Source: Pigoraptor vietnamica
Taxonomy: Eukaryota; Opisthokonta; Filasterea
DNA: 23,450 nucleotides
Assembly: GCA_943704525.1 (NCBI GenBank)
Contig: CALSCQ010003046.1
Location: 1 to 23,450, forward strand
Direction of reading: 5' to 3'
Positions 14,551-23,450 of the stretch are shown piece after piece (positions within the stretch are counted from its first letter, which is position 1; the number at the start of each line of letters is the position of its first letter). The notes under the pieces are model-generated. The model saw only the letters and a list, made by a program, of their open reading frames with translations, had not been told where the DNA came from and did not search any database. A program made the position numbers and the translations under genes.

Positions 14551-15247
14551 GGCGTTCGCCCTCTGCGTGCGTGGACTGTCGACATGCACCGGCGCTTATT
14601 GGTCCCGCCCTTACGCGTCACATCACTTTCTACTCTGCGCGCTTCCTTCCTCGCTCCCTTTGACGACGTGTGCCGGACGTGTAGCCGTCGCATTGTCGTC
14701 GCCGCGTGGCCTGCGTGCCCGTTACTCGCGTTGTTTCCACTCCCGATGCGGCCGGACAGCCTGCGTGATGCATTGCTGATCCCGCGCCTCTCTTCTGCCC
14801 TACCTCCCTTCACTCTTCCTTCTAGACACTACAGAAGTGCTTGCGTTGTGCTGCGTGTGCGTGCGTTGCTCGCGTGCGTGCGTGCGTGCGTTGCCGGAGT
14901 GCGCCATTCATTAACAAAGGTATGCCTTTCAAGTTCAACGACATATCGTATATTGCCACGGCACGACGCCATTTGCGTTGACCCTCCTTCGCCCATCCGA
15001 CTCTCCATACGATCCGTGTCATCGTCGTTCAGACGGTCGGCGTGCGGTCGAACACTCTGCCGTGCATCAACCGACACGCACGTCGCCGCGTAATAAGAAG
15101 TCCCCGTGCCTTTCCTGTAGTCTCGAAAACACAGCGCACGGGCGCCGATGTCTGAGCGTGGTGGGTGGGTCACACGGCCGTTCCGCTGTCTGTTTGCGAC
15201 CGGTCTCACTGCGAATACGTTGCAAGCCACAACGAGTACACGCCCTC
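14551..15247. other. Convergent intergenic region between MAP kinase and ANKRD54-like genes
   Basis: This 697-bp gap between two facing stop codons must hold both 3' UTRs. I see no long ORF with coding character, no tRNA-like fold and no AATAAA hexamer in a useful place. A short run of GCGT/GTGC repeats lies near 14865-14890. A 19-codon ATG frame at 14922-14981 is too short to call. Confidence 0.6.
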
Positions 15248-16287
15248 TCACGTCGCGCCCTGCTCGCGCGTGAGCCGCATCGATGCGAGCCCGTGCAAGA
15301 GCCCGCTGATCTCGTCGGCATCGGACACCGACATGGCCTCGTTGAGACGCTGCGAGAGCGCCGCAATTCCCTGCGCCACTTCGCCCTCGCCGACACGCGC
15401 CATGTACTCCTTCAGCACAAGCGCAACCTGCGGTCCGCCACGGCCCACACTGATGTCAGTATTGGAAATAAACAACTATCGCTGAATTCACAAGAGGTGA
15501 GAAGAAAAGAGTAGACGTGCGTGCACGCGTCGTCCATGCAAAGTGCGCACGGGTGTGTACGAATGCAGCCACGTGCCTTCTTGACCTCCTGCACGAACTT
15601 GGACCCGACGTGGCCCACGGGCGGCGACTTGAGCAGCAGCCGCAGCCGCGACTCGGCGTAGTGCAACGGCGTCCGCCCGTGCGCATCCGCCGCCCGCGGC
15701 TCCGCTCCCGCCTGCAACAGCACGCCCACGACGTCGAGGTGGTTCACGCACGCCGCGAGATGCAGTGGCGTGTTGCCGTTCGTGTCCCGCACCGCCGTGT
15801 CGGCACCGGCGTCGAGCAACGCCCTCGCCATGCATAGATCTCCCTTGCAGCACGCAAAGTGCAGCGCTGTGCGGCCGCGCCTATCCGCCGCGTTCACGGG
15901 CGCCCCTTGACCCAGCAGTGAGCGCACGTCGGCGAGATTCCCAGCGCACGCCGATTTCACAAGTCGCTTTCCCAGTTGCGCCGAGGACGCCAAGGGACCG
16001 GCGTCGCGAGCGGCCGTGCGTGCCGCCACGCGCATCCTTTCGCGGGTGCGCACCTTGGAGTGAAGGTCGTGTTGTTCGGTCGGCACGGACCACAGCATTG
16101 TTACCTCTTCGACTGAGGGCAGCACATCGCCAAGGACCTCCACGTCGAGATGAAAGGGTGCGATGGGTGGAAAGAGCGTCGGCGAAGGGCCGTTCGCGAC
16201 GGCGGCGGACGTCTCCTCCGGTTCGCAGAAGAGTGGCTGTGGCGCAGTTGGCCTTGGAGGGGCAATAGCCCCCTCAAACGCAGACAT
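15248..16287 (-). CDS. ANKRD54: ANKRD54-like ankyrin repeat protein
   Basis: Two exons, 16287-15577 and 15427-15248, give 296 aa; human ANKRD54 is about 300. The order is: a Pro-rich N-terminus (1-45), a basic stretch SKVRTRERMRVAARTAAR (78-94), then ankyrin repeats at about 104-222 with the consensus cores GRTALHFACCKGD, GNTPLHLAACVNH and GRTPLHYAESRL. A C-terminal helical segment follows, spanning the splice junction (FVQEVKK joined to VALVLKEYMARV), as in ANKRD54 after its repeats. The animal protein shuttles between nucleus and cytoplasm and binds Lyn/Btk-type kinases and other partners; only a protein-binding scaffold role can be inferred here. ATG 16287 (ACC ATG T) is the first ATG in frame. 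The intron uses a GC donor. Confidence 0.85.
15428..15576 (-). other. GC-AG intron in the ANKRD54-like gene
   Basis: On the minus strand the donor is AAG|GCACGT and the acceptor ACCGCAG, joining AAG AAG to GTT GCG in phase 0. The only nearby GT donor (AAGAAGGCAC|GTGGCT) leaves phase 1, which neither available acceptor restores, so the GC donor is required for the conserved C-terminal helix to be in frame. Confidence 0.65.
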
Positions 16288-16794
16288 GGTGTGCGGCAGA
16301 ATACTGGACGGAGGGGGATGCGACACCTTGTGCGCAAAACGATGCAGCGGCGGCTCCACACGTTGTGCGAGACTTTGACAAAGCTGCAAGAGGATACTGA
16401 ATCACGTGCGACAACACACCGAAGTGACAACAGGCGCGTTGTCTTTGTGTGAGGGAAGAGCGATGGGCTTGAAACGGAGTGCGAGAGAGAGAGAGAGAGC
16501 GCATGCACGTGAGTATGACTTGTATAGGAATCGTATCACTTTGTCGTATGTATTGGGCATGTCACGTGAGGTCCGACCAGATGCACAACATCAAGTGGGA
16601 TGCTTCTTGCCCACGTGCACAGCCGAACCACAAAATGGACGCTCGCACCGGCCTCCTCTCTCTTCCCGACGAACTCTTCGTTTGTCACACGGCACTGTCT
16701 GCCGGACGAGGATAGCAGTGACAGTCAGAAGATGATTGAGTGAGAATGAAGCGCACGCGTTGAGCTTTTCAATGACGGCAGTAAGCTCGGGCTG
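16288..16794. promoter_or_regulatory. ANKRD54-like upstream region with four CACGTG boxes
   Basis: CACGTG occurs at 16403, 16506, 16563 and 16612, four times in 215 bp, all upstream of the minus-strand start at 16287. A GA tract lies at about 16482-16499. CACGTG is the E-box/G-box core of bHLH and plant bZIP factors, but the hexamer is frequent elsewhere in this window too, so specificity is uncertain. No gene is evident here. Confidence 0.4.
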
Positions 16795-17205
16795 ATGTCT
16801 TCATTGTTCGTGGACGGACACCGCTGCGCCCGAGGATGCGAAGAGCGCCGTGCACGTTATGATGGCCCTATTCCTCATGAGCGCTGTCTGACGGTCGACG
16901 AAAGCTTTAGCATGCGACCGATGATCGGCAGAAGCAAGCGGTCTCTGTGCATGCACGTCTTGTCAATGCACCCATGGTATGCTCAGGCAGAGGACATGAC
17001 TTGCCCCTCCCACCAGATATGGGACCAGCACGCCTCGTATTTTTACAACCTGGCGGGCGCCAAGAACAAGGGCAGCCCACTCGAAGCACGTCGGGTGAGT
17101 GCGGGTTCTAACTGTATGTACTGTTTACTGGTGTACACTGGGTGGCCGAAAAGCGTGAAGGCGCCACTTGGCACACCCATATGGGTGAAGGCCGCACACT
17201 CCTGA
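16795..17205 (+). CDS. Unidentified ORF with an internal splice-donor-like site
   Basis: An ATG-initiated frame of 136 codons that I do not recognise. Its middle (SHQIWDQHASYFYNLAGAK) has a protein-like composition. A strong donor-like GTGAGT follows CGTCGG at about 17094, so the real coding part, if any, may end there and splice onward. It lies in repeat- and transposon-rich sequence between the ANKRD54-like gene and transposon remnants, and may be a degenerate fragment or chance. Confidence 0.2.
   Translation: MSSLFVDGHRCARGCEERRARYDGPIPHERCLTVDESFSMRPMIGRSKRSLCMHVLSMHPWYAQAEDMTCPSHQIWDQHASYFYNLAGAKNKGSPLEARRVSAGSNCMYCLLVYTGWPKSVKAPLGTPIWVKAAHS
17136..17187 (+). mobile_element. Possible solo terminal inverted repeat of a Tc1/mariner-like element
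   Basis: After a TA dinucleotide at 17134 the sequence begins CACTGGGTGGCCGAAAAGCG, which resembles the ends of many Tc1/mariner transposons (CACT..., then a GGCC/CCAAAAG core). Directly inside is a perfect 14-bp palindrome, CACCCATATGGGTG (17174-17187). I found no inverted partner in the window, so this is at best a remnant. Confidence 0.2.
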
Positions 17206-17404
17206 CCAAAATAACCTGGTTTCAATTTGCTTCAAGGCTCTCCAAGGAACGGAGGGACGTGGAGTTTGAGCGTTGGCGCAAGGCAAACTCTGCTTGCGCG
17301 CGTGGCAAAGTCGGTGTGCTTGCGTGCAACGAATGAAGAAGTGGGACCGAGGACTGAGGCCAGGCCAGGGTTAAGCGCCAAGCTGATGGCTCTGAAATTC
17401 CTAG

Positions 17405-17427
17405 CCGCTGAAACAGCGGGGGGGGGG
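17405..17427. other. Small hairpin followed by a G10 run
   Basis: CCGCTG (17405-17410) and CAGCGG (17414-17419) form a perfect 6-bp stem with an AAA loop. The distal arm merges into ten consecutive G (17418-17427). An 11-base C run occurs later at about 17888-17898. I assign no function; such homopolymers are common at frameshifted, decaying sequence. Confidence 0.5.
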
Positions 17428-17470
17428 CATCCCGGAGCACATCTGTGGCCGCGGCATCGTCACAAAAACC

Positions 17471-17680
17471 TCGCGGGGTGCCCGCATGTACCGCGAGGGT
17501 ACCGTGCAGGGTATACCTTTTGGTACCACCAGTACGGCTTCCGGCGCCGCCTTCGGTACTATGCCGGCACCCGTTGGGTTACCGGCCCTCGCTGCCGTGC
17601 CGTGTGCCCTCCCTGCTACCATGCCGGCTGCCGTGCCCGGGACCAGTACGCTGCCGTACCGGTGCCCGTACGCTAACTAA
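17471..17680. repeat. Degenerate GC-rich repeat built on GGTACC/GCCGGCA words
   Basis: About 200 bp in which the words GTACC, CGGTAC, GCCGGC, TACCGG and GCCGTGCC recur at irregular spacing. One + frame from 17486 reads as an Ala/Pro/Val-rich 64-residue peptide ending at TAA 17680; the minus frame is Val-Pro-rich. It may be a decayed minisatellite or a low-complexity coding repeat. Confidence 0.4.
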
Positions 17681-17769
17681 CCCTAGCCCGTGCCACAGCC
17701 CCAGCGTGCAGTACATGCGAACGCGAAACTTTCCCCTCTTCGAACGTCGGCACTCTACGCTCATGAGCG

Positions 17770-17998
17770 GCGACAAGTATGCGATGCGGGCGCCCTTGAA
17801 GCAATTATGCCCAGTGACATCGAACTCGTTGACGACGATCCGGCGCAAGTGGTGGGGCAGGAAAGAGCGAGGCACAACTCTCTTCTTCCCCCCCCCCCTG
17901 AATCGGTCAGTCCGTCAGTCTCATGGCCAGTCGTACGCATCAAAGAAACCGTCCCCTTTGTTCTTGAAGCCAGTCCCCTTCTTACCGCCCGCAGACAT
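17770..17998 (-). pseudogene. Possible remnant of a Myb/trihelix-like Harbinger accessory protein
   Basis: On the minus strand an ATG at 17998 opens MSAGGKKGTGFKNKGDGFF, which recalls the start of the Myb/trihelix-like second ORF of PIF/Harbinger elements (a GxGF..., ..DxLLD pattern). Some 75 nt later in another frame, LRRIVV...DVTGHN...GAR recalls that family's LRRKF...PTGdP...AK block. A stop and frame changes separate the two. It lies downstream of, and in the same orientation as, the transposase remnant. The resemblance is by memory of the family pattern and weak. Confidence 0.25.
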
Positions 17999-18153
17999 GA
18001 ACAGAACCGTCAGTGCTGACGTAATCGCCGCTAACGCCGCTCGTCCGCGTAGCGCTGGCTCCAGCCTTGGCCGTTCTCAGTCTTGCAGCCGGCGCTGCCG
18101 GGTTGCCGGCCCAGTACCAGTAGTGCGCCTTGTAAGCGTGTCCATGGCCGTGG

Positions 18154-18790
18154 TTAGCGTTTGAATGTCGGCGCCAGTCGCGTCAGTTTTGTGTTGTCCT
18201 CCAGTTGCTGCTGCACGGCACGCTCGACGTCCTTGACTGAGCTCGGTTCCAACGTCTCAGTCCGCGCGAGCGCGCTCCATTGACACATCAAGTCTGTTGA
18301 TGAGATCGATGATTTTGTCGCCGCGAAGGCCGACGTTGTGGAGAACACAGTGGGCGATTGGCGTTTGCGGCGCATTTCAGCGGTCCGGCGTTCAGTGCGG
18401 GGAAGGACCCCGTCGCGTTCGAGTTTGTACCGGCCCGTGGGCAAAGTTAGTGCTGTCATTGGCTGATCGCTCAAGAAGTTCGCTGCCGCCGTGTTGCTTT
18501 CAATCGGCACGCAGAGGACGGCAGACCACGTGGCCGGGTGCCGTGTCTCGCGGCCGGCCAGCTCGAGGACGCGCTCACCTGGCGGTGGGCGTGACTTCCA
18601 CGCCCGTCGACGCCGGCGGACTTGGTTCCCACCAAAAGGGAGTTCTCGCAGCCGTGTCGTGTGCAAGCGGACGACCTACGACCAGTTGGCGTGCTGCGGG
18701 ATGCCGAGTTCTGGGGTGTGCGTCGCGTGCGCCCGCTGAAGTGCGTGCGGTGCGGCAGGACGGCGCGGTGCATTCTGTGTTCCGAGCCGC
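18154..18790 (-). pseudogene. Decayed PIF/Harbinger-type DDE transposase
   Basis: Reading the minus strand and allowing frame changes, segments appear in the order expected of DDE_Tnp_4 transposases. These are HFSGRTRR...TPTGR (about 18742-18685; family FSGHKR...TPxG), GRPLAHDTA (about 18685-18659; family G...xHD, the second catalytic Asp), NFLSDQPM...GRYKLERDGVL (18480-18405; family FN..LS..RM.VE.aFGrlK.RfrvL) and IAHCVLHNVGLRGDKI (about 18355-18310; family ACcVLHNi). A final open stretch reaches TAA at 18154. At least two or three frame changes, and the loss of the glutamate expected before the GRxK motif, mean it cannot be active. It starts about 150 bp past the stop of the NTPase gene, on the same strand. 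Confidence 0.55.
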
Positions 18791-18938
18791 GGGACGGGGC
18801 GCTGTGCGGCAAGTGCGGCGGGTCAGGCCCGACGGCGGGGAGGGCCTGCGCGCGAGGAGCTGTGCGCGTGCGTGCGTGGCAAGGCTGCGCTGTCTGCGTT
18901 TGAGACGCGCCGTGACGTATGATAAACCGCTAGTGTTT

Positions 18939-21104
18939 TTAATCCAGAGCGGCGATACTGGACTGACGCGCGTTTTCATACTGTTCCGATGCGGCGTGCG
19001 CATCCCAGAGCGCCAGCAGGTCCCCGACGAGGCAGCCACGCACCCAATCATCGTACCATCCGAGCAGCTCAATGTCGAACGCAACGATACCGTTCCCCAT
19101 TGCGTTGCGTGCCGTTTTCGCCGCGTTAATGTTCTTCTTTGTCGTGCACATGACGAATTTGGCGGGCTTTACGGGTGCGTGTATGGCGGAAATGGCAGCG
19201 GCGAGTTTCGCGAACCCTCGTTCGGCCAGCACGACGGTGCCGGCCAGCATGTAGTGTTCACTCGACATCAGCTTCGCCTTCTTGCGATACTCGACCACGT
19301 CGCCCCCGCCGAAATTTCCCCTCTCCGGGTGACCGCCCTTGCACTGCCAGCCCGTCAGCAAGAGGGTGTCGTCGTCGTCGAATTCGAACACGACGCTGTC
19401 CATGCCGGTTGCCCCCTCCCACCGACAGTACTTTCCGTCGAGTGCCCGCAGCGATGTGACGGTGGCCACGACGCCGTTGATGCAGAAGTCACCCGTCGTG
19501 TTAATAGAGATTACCGACCGCGAGTACGTCCCTAACGCCGTGGCAAACCGTTGGAAGTTCCGAAGGTGTGGGCGCAGCAACACCTCCAGGACTCCGCCCG
19601 CGTTAAGCCCGACGCTTTTGCCGTCCTTGTCGTCCGCATCCACCGGGATGCCGTCGCCGAAAACCATCTGCGCGCACTGCTCGACGGCAATGCGGACGTG
19701 ACGGCTCACTCGCTCACGGTAGGCGAGCGCGTCAGCAGGTCGCGCGAGCTGGATGACTTGCGACCGGTTCGAGAGGTCGGACTCTGTCGGGTACAGGAGG
19801 CCGCCGTCGATCCAAGCTTCGACGAGCCGCATCGCCCCCTTCTGGTCGCCGCCGACACGCGAACTCGTGAGGACTGTGGCGAGCTCGTCCAGCCCAACGC
19901 CAACGTCCGCGGGGCACAGCCGGCAATCGGAGCCCATTAACTTGTCTTCAAGCGCCCGTCCGCCCTTCTTGAAGATGAGTTGCACGGCCAAAAAGAACGC
20001 GTTCGACGGATGCTTGTACTCCTCGTCGGGAGTGAGGCGTCCATAGAGCTGCTGCGGGCCCACCTCTCCCCGCGATGTGATATAGGCATCCACCCAACGA
20101 CCGACACCGCCGGTGGCATGCAGAATCGCGGCAACGTCGCCGACCGCCGGCACATTACCGTACCGCCGCCTAATGTACCGCTCGAGGCTCTCGCACGTCC
20201 GCAGCGCGGAAACATAGTGGAAGGAGCACAGGTTGCCGTTGAAGTCGGAATACCGCGAGTAGCGGCCGTCTCGTTTGCACTTGTAGAGGCACGAGCGTAG
20301 CATGGCTGACGAGCCCGTCATGACGAGGAAGGCGCCGGGCACCACGCGCGCAAATTCGTGCAAGCCCTTCGCCGTGTCGACACGCGCCGTCACGTGGGGT
20401 TCATCGGCGTCGTCCTTGAACAGGTCCTGCACCTCGTCCACGACGAGGCCCAGGCGACCAATGCCATCCATCGCGGCTTGCACAGTGGCGTGAAGGGGTG
20501 GCTCGATCGTCTTGGCCAAGTCGCCGAATCGTCCGCGGAAGTTCCCCTCGTGGATGCGGCACCGAAGCTCCAGCGCGAGCCGGATAACCGTGTCCGAGTG
20601 GATGTCGGCGTCGCGGAAGTTCCGAAAGTCGACGAGCGCAAACACGCGTCGCGGCGAGCACACCGTGGCGGCGATGGCGATGGCCTTGACGATCGTCGTC
20701 TTGCCCGTGCCCTCGATCCCACCCACGATAATATGTCCCTTGTCGTGGCACTGCAGTTCTCCGTCACGCAGAACAAACTCGCGCGCAAGGGTAGAAAGAA
20801 GCGTGCGCAGCGCTGGCTCGTCGCTGTAAATGGGCGGCAGATAAAGCGGATGGGCTTTGGGGAGCGTATTCATCGCCGCCCACACGCGTTCAAAGAGAGT
20901 CATCACGTTAACGTGGGCGTCGGGCGAACGCGAGACGTACTCGTCCCGCACACGCCTGCATTGCTCGAGTGTGCCTTTTTCCTTCCATTGGTCGCTGCCA
21001 CTGCCGATAGCGCCACGCAACGCAAGAAGACTACAAGTGAAGTCTTCGATATCATTCAAGGAGAGCGAGTGTAGCTGCGGTTCAAGGTGCGTCTCGTTGG
21101 CCAT
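18939..21104 (-). CDS. Intronless P-loop NTPase with putative C-terminal REase-like nuclease domain (Crinkler/RHS-type)
   Basis: A single uninterrupted 721-codon frame. Walker A GIEGTGKT is at 129-136 and Walker B LVVDEVQDLF at 220-229. A sensor-like MTGSS (262-266) and the segment YSDFNG...RTCESLERYI follow, as in the STAND/AAA-like NTPases of Crinkler and RHS proteins. After a linker, residues about 560-690 give D569 ... WQCKGG (Q587-x-K589) in strand-like surroundings, compatible with a PD-(D/E)xK restriction-endonuclease fold using QxK. No signal peptide or header domain is recognised at the N-terminus. Every clear multi-exon neighbour has introns and this has none, which suggests a mobile or recently acquired origin. 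Known relatives are transposon-linked nucleases or secreted/nuclear effectors; the activity here is inferred. ATG 21104 (AAC ATG G) is the only start, immediately after a (CA)n tract. Confidence 0.72.
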   Translation of the reverse strand: MANETHLEPQLHSLSLNDIEDFTCSLLALRGAIGSGSDQWKEKGTLEQCRRVRDEYVSRSPDAHVNVMTLFERVWAAMNTLPKAHPLYLPPIYSDEPALRTLLSTLAREFVLRDGELQCHDKGHIIVGGIEGTGKTTIVKAIAIAATVCSPRRVFALVDFRNFRDADIHSDTVIRLALELRCRIHEGNFRGRFGDLAKTIEPPLHATVQAAMDGIGRLGLVVDEVQDLFKDDADEPHVTARVDTAKGLHEFARVVPGAFLVMTGSSAMLRSCLYKCKRDGRYSRYSDFNGNLCSFHYVSALRTCESLERYIRRRYGNVPAVGDVAAILHATGGVGRWVDAYITSRGEVGPQQLYGRLTPDEEYKHPSNAFFLAVQLIFKKGGRALEDKLMGSDCRLCPADVGVGLDELATVLTSSRVGGDQKGAMRLVEAWIDGGLLYPTESDLSNRSQVIQLARPADALAYRERVSRHVRIAVEQCAQMVFGDGIPVDADDKDGKSVGLNAGGVLEVLLRPHLRNFQRFATALGTYSRSVISINTTGDFCINGVVATVTSLRALDGKYCRWEGATGMDSVVFEFDDDDTLLLTGWQCKGGHPERGNFGGGDVVEYRKKAKLMSSEHYMLAGTVVLAERGFAKLAAAISAIHAPVKPAKFVMCTTKKNINAAKTARNAMGNGIVAFDIELLGWYDDWVRGCLVGDLLALWDAHAASEQYENARQSSIAALD

Positions 21105-21105
21105 G

Positions 21106-23279
<2,174 letters not shown>

Positions 23280-23334
23280 CTGCCGTTGGTCGCCATGTAA
23301 GCATCACACGCGCGCGCAAAAGCACCTGTACTCT

Positions 23335-23450
<116 letters not shown>

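Noticed and set aside
14922-14981. A 19-codon ORF MPFKFNDISYIATARR... between the kinase and ANKRD54-like genes
   Set aside because: It is short, with no obvious donor site or continuation. Chance is sufficient.
16633-16713. LLSLPDELF at the end of a short + frame, resembling the start of an F-box
   Set aside because: The frame ends within a dozen codons and nothing downstream continues an F-box. Too short to support.
18622-18903. A + strand Cys-rich frame with three CxxC pairs resembling a zinc ribbon
   Set aside because: It lacks an ATG and lies exactly antisense to the transposase-like blocks on the minus strand. The Cys codons mirror His/Ala/Thr-rich codons of that remnant, so it is most likely a shadow.

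Overview
The window is nuclear DNA of an intron-rich unicellular eukaryote. It has GC-rich codon use, introns of roughly 75-380 nt with AG at the 3' end, and long TG/CA microsatellites. I could not assign a lineage. The protein set (a plant/animal cramped-TKI1-type factor, ASCC3, a TEY MAP kinase, an ANKRD54-like protein and a plant-like inositol phosphate kinase) fits a broad range of free-living protists. Both window ends lie in simple repeats, poly-A on the left and (CA)n on the right, and the gene at each end is cut off. Layout: (1) 107-3053, + strand: the C-terminal 689 codons, in nine exons, of a cramped/TSL-kinase-interacting-protein-1-like chromatin factor; its SANT end lies off the window. 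(2) 3123-10916, - strand: a complete ASCC3/Slh1-type double-cassette helicase in ten exons (2205 aa), whose stop codon is only 69 bp from that of gene 1. (3) 10917-11583: a divergent promoter region with a perfect TGACGTCA octamer, a repeated 12-mer and CA repeats. (4) 11584-14550, + strand: a complete ERK-type MAP kinase in ten exons (422 aa), with TG-repeat tracts in two introns. (5) 15248-16287, - strand: an ANKRD54-like ankyrin protein in two exons (296 aa) joined by a GC-AG intron. (6) 16288-21300: an accessory island holding repeats, remnants that look like a PIF/Harbinger-type transposon, and an intact intronless 721-codon P-loop NTPase with a putative C-terminal restriction-endonuclease-like domain, of the kind seen in Crinkler/RHS-type proteins. 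A perfect (CA)91 tract ends four bases before its start codon. (7) 21885-23450, - strand: the C-terminal five exons of an inositol-tetrakisphosphate 1-kinase-like ATP-grasp enzyme. How the genes relate: the five multi-exon genes are housekeeping or signalling genes (chromatin, ribosome rescue/RNA unwinding, MAPK signalling, ankyrin scaffold, inositol phosphates) packed in alternating orientation, with no operon-like logic. The one contrasting block is the intronless NTPase-nuclease beside transposon debris, which is the best candidate in the window for a selfish or conflict-related element. Exons were joined by hand. Every internal exon keeps reading phase, and the joined proteins match known family lengths and motifs. 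Across 31 inferred introns, 15 have C at donor position +4 (mostly GTGCGT) and none is GTAAGT; two are GC-AG.
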